From: Rhyacichthys aspro
Lineage: Eukaryota > Chordata > Actinopteri > Gobiiformes > Rhyacichthyidae
DNA: 64,000 bases
Direction of reading: 5' to 3'
Assembly: GCA_036850595.1 (NCBI GenBank)
Contig: CM072159.1
Span: forward strand, 28,378,280-28,442,279
The first letter of the stretch is position 1, and each line of letters begins with the position of its first letter. Shown here in pieces: positions 12,433 through 24,430 of this stretch. A program made the position numbers and the translations under genes. The notes beneath the pieces are model-generated. The model had not been told where the DNA came from. It saw only the letters and a list, made by a program, of their open reading frames with translations, and ran no database searches.

Positions 12433-15400
12433 ATCTAGAGTATAGAAAGGCAATAAAAATGCTGGCTGATAGAGTTGTCCAGTAGGTTTTCTGTTAAACT
12501 GGTTTAATGTTTAAGGATTTCCACATATGTCAATGTGAATTTTATATTATTACATATAAATAACTTGAACATAAAGCCTCATTGTATTGCTCTGATACAT
12601 TACCAACTCATGTCATGGTTATGAGACAGAGGAGGAAATTAGTGCTGAGTGAATAACAACTGAGTGGACTCCATTTCTGGAATTTTCAAAGAGATTGTCA
12701 CATCTTAATTAGTTATTTTAGAGAGGACTGCAGCCTTAAGTGTATTCATGTTTAATACTGTCTCTTTAATGGAGTCCACTCTGCAGGCATCTGGACAAAG
12801 AGCTTCTTCTTATTCACTTCATTGAACCTGCATGTACTTTTACAGGGATAGTCCACAACACGGTTCAGTTAAAGTAAATGAATGGTTCAAAAGGGTTATT
12901 GAAGAGTGGCGTCCTGTCATACACTGTCTTTTCTTTATTGTTTTTTCAGTAAAAACACTTATAGATGTTATCTAAACGTCCTTGCACCAGATTTTTGACT
13001 GAAAAACAAAGATTTACAAGTCAGGAGAAACTCTGGGCTTTATTCTTCTGAATCCTCCTGAAGACATTTATAAAACAGATGTATTTCCTATTTTCAGGTC
13101 TGATTAAAATATGCAGGCTTTTCTTCAGTCCTGTAAACCTAATTTTGGAATACTGTGATGTATAATATACTGTACATGTGCAAAGAAATACTTGCATCAT
13201 AGTAAAAAGTGGTTCGGGATTGAACTAGACACATTGCGCCTCACACTGTTTTGCTCTAATTATTCTCTATTTGTGGCTAAAAGCATTTGCATTTTTAATT
13301 TACTGCAGATTTATCAATCTGTGGAGCCCAGAGATCCAACTGTGGAGAAGACTCTTCACTCTGGAGCAACATGGAAATCACCTCTAAATTAGTGAGGCAT
13401 CCTGGAGCGAACAGTGAGTGGGTGAAGCAGGGAAACAGTGCAGAAGCTGCCAAAGCTGTGAAAACAAGATAGACGAACCAACATATTTTTATGATGACTT
13501 TATGAACGAGGTAAAAATAGATATTAAAAAGATAACAACCACTACAGAGAAAATACAACGAGGCGCAAGCATTAGTTTCTCTAGTAGACGCTTTACAAAC
13601 AGACGAGAAACTGAATTGTTAGAGTTTTCATTCACTTTAAAAGTTAATTATAATAGCTCTTGTTCCAACTGGATACATTTTTTGGCAATGTACTACCACT
13701 CAAGCAAAATTAAGTGAAATAATATCCAAATCTAAGTTGTAGTAGTTACAAGTGCCCTGAGAAACCAAGCACAAATTACTTTTTCCAATTCACTCCAAGT
13801 TCTTTTCATTAGAAGGAAGCCATCTGTGAGTGAAACTGTTGGGCTTTGATGAAGTCGTGCTGTTTATGAGCACGACTCGACTTGTCATTGATTCAAGTAC
13901 AGATATCAGTGGGATTTTTCAAGTGTGTAGGGAAAAGAGTTGGTTTTTGGCTTCACTGGACTTTAAAAGGAAGGTCCTGAGGGAACATTTAAAAGTGGTG
14001 CACAACAGGAAGTGGGCATCTGTTCAAAGAAACAAGTCCGTAGACCAAGGTCAATATTATATAAGGGCACTGGCAGAGGAAAATAACTCGAGCCATGAGA
14101 GTAGACACTTCGGGGAACAGTGGGTGTACTTGAAAGTGTAGGTTTTCACCAAGAGAGAGAAGAAGGGCCTGAGTGAGCTGTCCAACAGAACAGCACAACA
14201 GACAGATCCTGACAGAAGCCGGCGGACACAGGTCAACAGTGAGAGCCCACAAATAACTGACCAGATCCATAAAGAAGTCTCAACACATACAATACAAACC
14301 TGAGACTGACATCATTTTACAGCAGATCACCAAAGAATGAACCCAGGTTATTTTGTGTCAACACTAAAACAATGAGATTACAGAATGGGATATTGGGAGT
14401 AGATGATTAGAGGATACAATAGAGGAACAATATCGCACCATCCAATACAATAACTACAGTATAATAAACTCTAAACACAAATCCGCTAATATATTGTTCT
14501 ACAAAAGATATAGCATTGCTTTGTTTTTGAGTTGTGCTTTTGTTTTTCAGTTAAAATTCAGACTCTAAGAAAAGAGATTCATCAAAACTGGTGCATGTTA
14601 CTGTTTTTCTTGTTGTTGTTGTTGGAACATGGGACAAGACTGAAAAAGGTTATTTGATTGTTCCCTAAGATGGACAACAATGGGTACTACATGGTTTGCA
14701 TGGTTCGGGCTTCCTCCTATTGCCTATAATAGATGGTAGATTGATAACTCTTAATTATCATAAGGAATACATTTGAGTGTGAATGGTCCAACCACAGTGT
14801 ACCTGCCTCACTTCCAAAGCATCCTGCCTCTTAAAGGACGAGAGGTATTAAAAATGAATTAAAAAAAGGAGGGGTATCAAAGTTTATTAGTTGACAATGG
14901 AAATAGTAATAAAATCTGATTGTACTGACCTACACTGAATGGTTTTATGGAAACAAGACTTAATTCTTGTCCTGGTCTTTAACACATTTGGGGAAACAGC
15001 AGGTGTGCTGTGGAGCTCAGCTGGGAACTGATCCTGGAGCAGCGCATCCTCTTTGTGTGGTTCACATGGCAACAAGACCCTCTAACCTCGAGAGGTCCAC
15101 CACATGGGAGGTTTGGAAAGCTGTGCTGTCAGATCCGGCAGCCACTCAGGCATGAAGAGGCAAAAAAGAACAGTGCAGACTCAGACTAGACCAACACACG
15201 TTCACGCAGAAACCTCAAATCCATCAGCACTGCTCCCCGTGCTGCACCACTGTAGCCTGTGCCCCTCTAGGCTTCTGCGGGGGTGTCTTACCCAGGTTAA
15301 ACTGACACTCTCAGGGGCCCAAAGGCGTCAGAGGCCCAATCTGGCAGGTGAACTTTAAAGAGATGCAATTAATCTGGATTTCAAGTCTCTTTAAAAGTGT

Positions 15401-15891
15401 GATTTGGAGCAAAGCCAGACAGAGTCCGGGGGTTGGGGGTGAGCTGTACACTGAGACCAGAATAATTTGTCTGACTAATGAGGATGTAGTATCGATCAGG
15501 AGACTCTCTGAGATCATACACCGCCTCACTAACATTTTCTCTGAGGTTTAGAATTCAAATGTTTCGACGAGGTCCCAGCTTCAAATGAAATCTGATTTGG
15601 GCTCTAACTATTAAAGTCCAAGAACGAGCTGTGAGTTCCTGTTGTGTCTGCGGTAGTAGCTGGGTCACGCGTTTAGAAGTGTTTCAATTGTTTAAATTGT
15701 AGGGTTTGTTTCCAGCAGCGCGGTATGGTTTCTAACATGTTAATATGACAACAGACCGACCAAAACGAGAAACAAAAAGGAAACACAAAACATCAACTTC
15801 TTCATTGATAGCTAATTTTTGTGAGAACATAGTTGTTTTGTTCTTGTGAATCTCCCAAGTTTTAATGTTGACCCAGTGTCCAGATGCCATG

Positions 15892-15914
15892 TTTTTTTTT
15901 TTTTTTTTTTTTTT
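15892..15914. repeat. Poly-T homopolymer (23 T)
   Basis: An uninterrupted run of 23 T. It could be the reverse-strand tail of a decayed retroelement, but no SINE or LINE body is recognisable beside it. Confidence 0.85.
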
Positions 15915-16269
15915 ACATTTTTTGAGTAACCTATGCAACCAGCTCTTTCAAGTTTTAGTTAAGAGTCAGAATCTTACAGCTCATGTTTTGTTAATTAAAA
16001 GCATTTCATTTACTGCAGACATTGCACTAAACATGAGTCAAACCTGTGAAATGAAATGGCCCTAAAATGCAGAAAAATTATGCAGCTCTATAAACGCACC
16101 TGTATTTTTAAAAGTACTCGTCCCAAACCATGTTCTGGATGTTCCTTTACTACTAAAAAAAGCAAAACAGTGTCACGTTATACACAGTTGTGTCTTGAAT
16201 GCAGTTGAGACGCAATAATACAGCAATTGGCAGAGCTGTAACTCAGTGTATTCCAGGCTCTGATCTCAT

Positions 16270-16550
16270 ACTCACAAAAACAGAGAAGAAGAGTGATGAG
16301 ATCTAAAAACCACCATTTTCTTCCATTATCAGGCGTCCTCTGTCATTACGGCGGAGGATGTTAATAAAACCCCGTATTTGACTTGGACATAAGAGGTTAT
16401 TTAAATGCAAAAGAGTCCGGAGATGAATGTGGACTAAATGTTTGATTTATAATCTCTCAGTAATGACCTGGCTGTCACAATCGGTGTCAGGATTCCCATA
16501 ATACATCAGCGGAGTTTAGGTTAAAAGCAAAGATTAAAGCCCATCAGAGC
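16270..16550. other. Candidate conserved non-coding element
   Basis: A long complex stretch with CATTACGGCGGAGGATG, ATTTAAATGCAAAAG (octamer-like) and repeated TAATGACC/TTAATAAAA motifs. It has no protein-like frame or splice pair. It resembles enhancer-type conserved DNA; this is inference from composition alone. Confidence 0.22.
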
Positions 16551-17120
16551 CAGTATAATGTAGGTAGGAAATTCAGTCAGACTTTTTATTTTGGAGTTAT
16601 TGTCTTGGACATCTGTGGTGGTCTGTCTTCAGTCTGGAGTCTGCATGTTGGGTCTCAGCACTCAGACTTTGTTCTGAGAAATGAACAGACAGGTGATCAG
16701 TGAGTCTCACCTGCCCATACTAAATGATGTGTGTAATAGGTTCCATCAATGTCTGTCTCTAAGTGTTACCCTTGCACTTAACTGGTGATTGTCCAGGGTT
16801 TATCCGCTTCATGAACCAAAAAATAAAAGTGTGCAATAATTCATTTTTGTCTGTACTGATGGGTATTTGTAACACTTATGTATGCCAGTGTATTGATCAT
16901 TTCACAGTTTTTTCGTTTTTGTTAAGCTACATTAATGTTCAAATTGCACATTTTCTGATTTTTTTGGGTATTTTCTAGTTCTTTGATACTGATACTAGTG
17001 ATACTACCTGATTTTCTTTTTTCAGCCCCTGTCTAGACATCACTCACCTCCTCAAAATACTAATACATTTCACCAAATTGAAGTTCAGAGCTTACCATAA
17101 ACTTTTTCCAGAAGCAAGCT

Positions 17121-17174
17121 GTGATTGGCCAAAGCTGAAATTTCTAATCTATTAAAATCCTTGAAAACAAAGCC
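17121..17174 (+). repeat. Dispersed repeat core, shared with 28023-28070
   Basis: GTGATTGGCCAAAGC and the following AAAATCCTTGA-type segment recur in the same order at 28023-28070. The two copies are clearly homologous but diverged. Only about 55 bp is alignable by eye and the full element boundaries are not visible. Confidence 0.5.
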
Positions 17175-17999
17175 AAGATGATGTTATAAGGTCTTGTTTT
17201 TTCACTATTACTACATGCTGTTAGGTGATTGAATGGTTATTTTTTTTACATGCATAAAAAGTCTGTCTATCAGTAATGTGTGCTGGTTTTACTAAATATA
17301 TAAAAGCAACTAAAAGTATCTGAAACAATAGTAACTAATCTGCATTGGGTTAGTAAAAAGTAACCACTGTTAACTATTAGTGTGGGGCTCACATCAATAA
17401 AAGCAAACCAATAATGTCCCACTAAGATACTTATATTATTATTCCTCAAATACAAATGAATGATTGAGTTAATTACTAAATCATTCATTTGTTGTCAAAA
17501 TGATCTCCATATTCAGTAGTCTGATACCACAGTACATTTCAGTTCAATAGCTGCAGGAGAGTAAGCAAACATTTCCAACATATAGTCTGTATAAAACATA
17601 ACAGTTACCATCATCCCAAAGGCAATAGCTAAGAACAGCTAGATATAAGGCTTCAGCTTACAACACAATATCCGAACCAAAAACAAACTGCTGTTAAAGA
17701 CAAACAATTTGAACTATTGATTCAACCAGAGATGTACGCAGAAGCTTACAGTTGGTGGATTTTACAAACAAAACAATCATTGTCTATTTGTCTGTAATCA
17801 TGCACAAAGAATCATGTCGGATTAAAAATTAAACCTTAAATCACCCAAACAAACGGCCTGGACAATAGACACCAGAATAAATGTGTAAATATAAAATAGA
17901 TCACCTCAACACCAAACTCAAACAGCTGAAACTGTAACTTTTTCTTCTGAAGAATAACTTTTACAATAATAAAATCATCACACAATGTTATGAAACAGA

Positions 18000-18140
18000 T
18001 GGGTTTCCCAGTTGAAATAGATTCTCCCAGATTCGCAGCTGCTAATTGGTGCTTTGTCGCTTTATTAGACGGCTAAGCAGAGCTGCCAGCTGGAGATCAA
18101 TACCCTGATTAGAGTATCTCCATCTCAGACGTAAGAAGAC
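18000..18140. other. Candidate conserved non-coding element
   Basis: A complex block with GCTGCTAATTGGTGC, TTTATTAGACGG and CCCTGATTAGAG: three homeodomain-type ATTA/TAAT cores within about 75 bp, plus a GCCAGCTGG E-box. It has no open frame of note and is probably regulatory if functional. Confidence 0.25.
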
Positions 18141-18719
18141 TTTTCTTTTCTGATGATTCATGTCAAAAAGAGCAGGCGTCAGAGGAGTTTAGTGAAACTT
18201 TTGAATCCAGCAAAGAGTGATACCACAAAGAGATTGTAGGTGATATTCATTTGTGAATTAATGAACTAGCCGTAGCCTTTATAAGAAAAACTGGGTAATA
18301 AAGAACTTAGATTCGTAGTGAAGGGCAGTAAACTGTGATGAAGTTTGCTGGTGCAGAAATACCAAACAGTAAAATGTTCCGTCGCCGATTGATTTCCATT
18401 TACCTCTTGAAGCAGAAAGGTAAAATGACAAGCCTTGTTCATATTGGAGTGCTTTAAAATCCACTGCGCCGTTCCCAGAGCTAGCAGCAGATAGCTCCCG
18501 ATGTCATTAGCTGCTACAGTCATATTCAAAATGCCCCACTCTTCAGCAATTACCGCGAAGCTTCACAAGAAGTAAGCTGCAAAGAAGCTATAACGGCTCC
18601 TCACAGATTTATTTGACCAAAATTGAACTTGGTGCTCAGTGAGTGGAAAAAATAAAAGTAGGAGGATGTGTCTCTGCTGCAGGGGATGGGGTTGTGTCTG
18701 AGGCGCTGCTGGTGCGGGA

Positions 18720-19050
18720 CTATCCAGTTCAGGTGATATGGAGATCAAATGGCCTGCCAGCGAGCCAAGGCGACCTGCGGCAGCCAGCGCCACCCCCAGC
18801 TGCCTCTTGAAAGGAGACACAATCCCGATAAATGTATTCCTGTCAACATTGCTGCGATGCCTTTTTAATACAGCCCCCGGAGGATTCAGAGCAGGAACAG
18901 CCAGAGTCAAACTCCATTTCACTGAGCTGAGAGAGAGATGTGACAAGAGGCGCAGGGTGTCAGGGACAGTCCGGGGGCATCCACCAGCGAGCCACTTTGT
19001 CCTGTGTTTTATTTCAGCATGCTCGAGTAAAGCCAAACCAGCCTGAACAG
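18720..19050. other. GC-rich island, candidate conserved element
   Basis: A GC-rich stretch that is open in frames on both strands (157 codons minus, 102 codons plus). Neither peptide has a domain, signal or membrane segment that I recognise. No polypyrimidine-AG and GT pair bounds either frame. Simultaneous openness on both strands fits elevated GC better than coding. Candidate regulatory element; a lost or unannotated exon cannot be excluded. Confidence 0.22.
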
Positions 19051-21210
19051 AGCTGCAGCCACCATCACTTACTTTAAGTCTGAATGTGCGAGAGACAAAG
19101 GTGCAGGCCAGTGGCTTTCAGTCTGTGTGGAAAAAGAAAATATTTACAGCAGAATTGGCTAAAGCATGGCTCGCACTAAGATTCTGAAACTGAAGAGATC
19201 CTAGATACAATATTTAAAAACTATACCCTAAAACTATAAAATCTAAATGTAGACAACACAAAAATCTAAATTAAGTGTATATCCAAACACTTATAACCTT
19301 TGAAGGAATGGATTTTGGTGCCTTTTTTACAGTTTTTCTCATACACGAAAACAAAAAAACACCATTTGCAAAACAGGACAACTGGACAAATGGTCTCTAG
19401 TGAGCAAAAAACAATTTGAAAATGATGCAAAAGCAAGTCTTCACTGTTAACGATGCCAATAAAATAACATAAGATCATTGAGAATAACCTCCAGTTCACA
19501 TTGAGTTAGTGCAGTGTGCATTGTTCTGAAGCTTCACTCACAGATATGTTCAGGAAGACTATGAATATTTTCTCTTCCTGATCCCTGGCAGTTTTTTCTC
19601 CTTCAAAATATGAAAAATAAACTTTTTTTTCTAACAAGATTGTGATGTTTTATTTGATAAATGGTTAAGTGGCACATGTAATTTACTGTAGTTGTCCAAG
19701 GTCATACAGCAATTAAGTAAAACCTCTCTTATTCAACTTCTTTTACAGTATAGCCACAATAAAGCCTGATGAAGGAAATTCTCTGGGTCATCCATCTCAT
19801 TTGTTACTAACAGTAATCTTTTTTCCATCGACACAATACAGTTTCATTTCCACGTTCTGTTTTCAGAAATCCTCTGCTGCGAGCTGTGGGCTGTACTCTC
19901 AAGGTTGCAGCAGGGTCCTGTTATCAACACTAACCTTTCTTGACTTGAGTCATATGTCTAAATTTGAAAATGTCCCATCTCTTTTCAGTGTGAACATGAA
20001 TCTAAAGAAACTATGTGAGAGAACTTTGTGATCCCATGTGAAATGTGTTAAATCATTTTGTTGTCATTAATGTTTGATGAGAAGAATCTATTGTATCCAA
20101 GTTTCTGTAAAACTGCACATGATTTTTTTTTATTATTATGTTATCAACAACAGCGTAGTGACTTTTCCTGCTTGTTTAAGTGGGTTAAAGCAACGGAGAA
20201 AAACATTAATGCCACCAGACAAAGAAGTATTCCTTTTATGTAATTATTCCTTGAGACATAGCACAAACCCATACGTTTAAGTAACTTGACTGTTTTTTAT
20301 CTGTGAATATCTCACACTAAAAACAGCTCCAGTCCAACATTTTGGACTTGATCAGCTTCTATCCTCCTGAATGTTGAGTGTGTATTCTTATTTTCATGTT
20401 TGTTGCTTCCTGAACTATGTCTATCTTTTGTTCTACAGCGTTGCACATTTAAAAAGTTGATCTGGAGTCTTTTATCTGCAGTGGTTTTGGGACAGGTGTC
20501 ACTGTGCTATTAGCAGAGACATGATTCTACTGTGGCTTTATTCCCGATTCTTGCAGAGCGTCTCTGGAGACTCAGCGAGCTCGTTAGTCTGGATAAACCG
20601 CAGACTTAAACTTTTGACGGAGACTTTTTTTATGAGCAATACAAAGTTGCCTTCGTGATAATGAAGTCTTAAACTTTGCCTTAGAAAGAAAGGAAAACAC
20701 TGATGTGACAATAGTGAGAAGTGAACTTGAAGAAAACTTTTGAAAATTCTCCAAACTTAATGCATTTCCATTGAAGTTGTTTTCAGTTGCTTCCTGGCTC
20801 TCAAGACTTAAAAAAGATCATTATTATTTTTATTTTAAACTTCAGGAGACTCGTTTTTCATGTCACTTGAGAATAAAACACAGTCGTTTGAAAACCATGG
20901 AGCTGTCTTCTCAAACTAAAAGCAGAAACAGCTCATAATATCAGCTCATACCCTGCTTTACAACTCCAGAAAACATTGAGAGGGTGATAGGATTTGTCTC
21001 AACGCCTTGTCTGTTTGTGCTAGATTTGACTTTAATTGTACTGATCACTTTTGAATCTAATTTAAGAACTCAGTATGAGCCGCCATGGATCTGTAGGTCC
21101 CTGTTAGCTTTTACAGAGTTAAAGCTAAACGCTAAAGGTCACAGGGCTTTTTCCATCATTCATTTAATTCATTCCATTGATCATTATTTCCGTCTTTATC
21201 CTGTTTCGCT

Positions 21211-21572
21211 GTGATCTGGAAAAGGCAATTCACTCTTTTATCAGTTCACACACTGTCTACTGCTGTGCTCTCTCCGTCGTCTGCAACTGCTCTCCACTGG
21301 ATTTTAATTCGCTTTCGTGGTAATTTAAAGATTTTATTGTTTGTTTTAAAGCTCTGTCAGTGGGAACACCTACTCACCAGGTGTTATTACTGACCTGGCT
21401 CTGTTCAAGTCCAGGTTTTCAGACTTTTAAGACCTTGAAGAACTGTGACACTTTCAGAATCAGTTTATTTCAGTTTATCCTCTGTTTATTCTTAGTGTTT
21501 TAAATTATTCTATCTATATGTATTTTATATTTTGGCTGTTCTAAAGTAATAAATAAAATAAAATATAATAAA
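21211..21572 (+). mobile_element. LINE remnant (CR1/L2-type), ORF2 C-terminus plus 3' tail
   Basis: The plus strand encodes ALHWILIRFRGNLKILLFVL, which matches the ASLHWLPVRFRIDFKILL-type block near the C-terminus of ORF2 in fish CR1/L2-like non-LTR retrotransposons. Just after it, the family's FKAL block continues in another frame, so the copy is frameshifted. A 3' UTR-like stretch with TGTTTATTCTTAGTGTTTTA follows. It ends in AATAAATAAAATAAAATA (21548-21565) and a further AATAAA. The copy is 5'-truncated, as is usual for LINEs, and not active. Confidence 0.6.
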
Positions 21573-22338
21573 GTATTGACTGAATACATACTTTTGAGTT
21601 TTTATTTGAATTAAATTTTTTCATCCACTTGACTTTTATGACATTAATATTGTGTAAGTGTCTTATTATTACCTTATTACTAGGATGGGGCCGTATAGAA
21701 CATTGTCTATCCGGTTTTCTCTTGTGATTCATTATTGTGATACAGATATTGTGATATTTGTCACAGGGTCATTTTCCTCGAGAGAAGGGCTGTTGTGGAT
21801 AAAGACAAGTGGGAGTTATGTGCAGTCGATCACAGACGACAGGGTCAGGTCTCTAAACTGTCTTATTTAACATCATGTTAGACCTTAAAAGCCCCTCAGT
21901 GGACGGACTCAGAAGGGCATTGGAGCAGGACCTGGGTCTCTCTTTAAAAGAGGAGGTACTCCTGCTCTCAAACTGGTTTCCTCATCCTCTCTTTGTTCAC
22001 GCCACCAGTTAATTCAGTTTAATTCAACATCTCCAAAGCTGTCCCACATGAACCTGAGGTCAGCCCACTGTGAGTCAGATGAGGCTCTGCTGAACCGTCC
22101 TTGATGCATATGTTTTGGTCCCACCCTCTGCTGGGCTACTGAAGGGTACGGCTATTTTTTCCACTACATTTTGGGAAACCATGTGATTCCCACTCCACCT
22201 CATTACTCCTGCCCTCCATGCTCCAATCACACACCTCTCACTCAATTACTTCTGTATCGTTTGTGCTGCTGTTTTGTTTTTATTAATGTTACACACTTTG
22301 TAAACCTTACTTTTAACTCGCCACATAAAAAGATTGTT

Positions 22339-22499
22339 TTTGTTTTTACATTTGTTTTGGCCCTTTATTTGATAGGATAGTAGAGAGACGGGAAACAGGG
22401 TGAGAGAGAGGGAAATAACATTGGGGAAATGACCTGAACGGGAATCAAACCCCAGAGTATACTGTACGCCCTCCACCAGCTGAGCAACCGAGGCCCGTC
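22339..22499 (-). mobile_element. tRNA-derived SINE (minus strand)
   Basis: Read on the minus strand, a tRNA-like head begins GGGCCTCGGTTGCTCAGCTG and contains an A-box-like segment (GCTCAGCTGGTGG) and a B-box-like GGTTTGATTCC. A CT-rich body and a tail (CTACTATCCTATCAAATAAA) follow, a layout common in spiny-rayed fish. AGATTGTT occurs on both flanks (22331-22338 and 22508-22515) as a possible target-site duplication. It is non-coding; an open frame through it is spurious. Confidence 0.75.
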
Positions 22500-24129
22500 T
22501 AGAAAAGAGATTGTTATTCATATTATTACTGAGTTGTACATTATTCATTGTTGACTGATGTGCTTGACTCTAACGCTCTTCACTGGACTCTGCTGACGTC
22601 ATCTCTCCAGAACTCGTCTTGTGGTCCTTCACCCTGTGGCCCGTTATTGAACCAAGCTGAAGTCCAGCCTGACATTACAGTAGCACAGCCTTCATGATGC
22701 GCCACCCATCGATTTTACATCTGAATGAAAACAATAAGACATCGATTATTGGCCACCGCTGGAGCCCTTTTAGGTTTAGCTAACGATGTGTGTCCCGTGA
22801 GGGGTCTCCTGAGGTGGTTCAAGTGACCTGCTTTGACTTTTGGCCACTATGGTACATTCAGATAAGCTCCCAGTCAGGATCTGTATGGCCCGTATTGATA
22901 TCTGAAAGGTGACTTTTACCTACTGAGCATTACGCAGCGGTAAAGCAGTAAAACACAAGTTGCACAGGGTTCTTGGCGGATTATTGGCTGAGATCAAAGT
23001 GGGCAGTGAAGATTACAGCAGCAGCTATATCTGGTTCACTGCCAAAAGGCCACTTTGAAAAGACAGAGCCCTGGCAGCTTGTTAGAAAACTGTTCCTTAA
23101 GCTAAATACCTGACAGTTCATGGGATTAAACATCAGGATTCTAGGGAAAGGCATTGTTGTCAGTCACTTAAGCTGCTATATACTGTACATGTACAATCTT
23201 CCACACTCTTTCCTGATTTAACTCAAAGGACAGTGTGTATGAGTTCAGTTTTCTATTATGTTGGTGACCTACTACGACCTCAGGAGGGAGTCATTTGTGA
23301 ACATCAGAGATCCTTCAGAGGAGCGCCAAGAGTGGGTTTGTGGTTGACACGTATGTTGGTGACGTGTAGCCTTTAGCGTGTGATCTCTGCAGCCTGTTTG
23401 CACATTACTTTGACACATGTCCTCAAAAAACATGCTCTATGGATCTATGAACACACAGGTCAGGAGAAAGTCCAAATGGGATTGTCCTGACCTTGAACTC
23501 CTGACTCAAAGGGACATGATTACAGAGAGTTAAGGCTAAAGTTTAAAAGTTTAGCAAATAAAAGTTGCAACAGCAGCTAATGCCATGATTTTTACATAAT
23601 GTCGGCGCTTTGGTTTACATGAAAACGTTAAAATTGTTTTATTTCCTGTTAAAAATAAGGAGGAAATTGTTGTACCATTATAAAATGTCATACATACTTG
23701 ATTGAAATTGCATTACATCCAAACCTGTCTCCAAAATCAGGAAAAAGTTTATACTTGATTGGGGTGAATATTGTGTCACAGGACAGATTAGTTTGAAGTG
23801 TTTTTGATTGAGAAAGACACAAGACTAGTTTAAGACTATGAAGAACTACTTTTAAGGTGTCTTTATACAAAATTATAGCAGCTGTGAACCACCCAGACCC
23901 ACTGACCTCACAGATTAATTGTGCTAAATCATAAAAGCTAGGTTTAAAGCTATGTTATACAGACCATGTGATGTGTTATGGAAATATATTGTATACACAT
24001 GTTATAATTAAAATAAAAGCCCATTATCAGGATATTTTTTTGTGTTTAACGGTATATAATTTGCTGCAAACTCTGCTCATCCAAACTGTATAGAATCTTT
24101 TAGCTTTACCTCATACAGCGTTGTCCTTA

Positions 24130-24430
24130 ACTAAATGATTTACCTTGGGCTCCTTGCATGCTTTAGCTGCATCTTCATAATTAAATCCATGCAGGTGGCA
24201 TGACTGAAAATTAAAAATGCACTCGGAGGAGGTCTGACTGCTGAAGTAAATCACCCGGTGGAGGTTTGTGTTCACAGGAGATGATACGGAGTGATAGATT
24301 TATAGTGGAAAGGTAATAAGGCCTGTTTAATTTGATTCTTTGTGGCTGCAGGAGTTACATTATTCTGAGGGCTATCACATTTGTGTGCTATTAAATGTGT
24401 TGCAGGAATGTTAGCGTTGTCTGACCTAGT
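24130..24430. other. Candidate conserved non-coding element
   Basis: About 300 bp of complex sequence with many homeodomain/POU-like words (TTCATAATTAAATCC, ATTAAAAATGCA, GTTTAATTTGATTC, GCTATTAAATG) and a direct pair of GGAGGAGGTCTGAC/GGTGGAGGTTTGTG. It has no coding frame. Its density of TAAT cores resembles deeply conserved developmental enhancers. Confidence 0.28.

Larger units (their letters stand above)
12441..21210. other. Non-coding intergenic DNA, no gene seen
   Basis: No exon is supported here. It contains a 23-T run at 15892-15914 and a small shared dispersed repeat at about 17121-17174. It also contains candidate regulatory islands at about 16270-16550, 18000-18140 and 18720-19050. 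Several 80-157-codon open frames exist but lack splice signals and recognisable protein features. Confidence 0.5.

Noticed and set aside
18563..19036. 157-codon minus-strand open frame
   Set aside because: No domain, no splice boundaries, and the opposite strand is open as well, so elevated GC explains it.
22246..22548. 100-codon minus-strand frame
   Set aside because: Runs through a tRNA-derived SINE; the SVAQLVEG-type peptide is the usual translation of such SINE heads.
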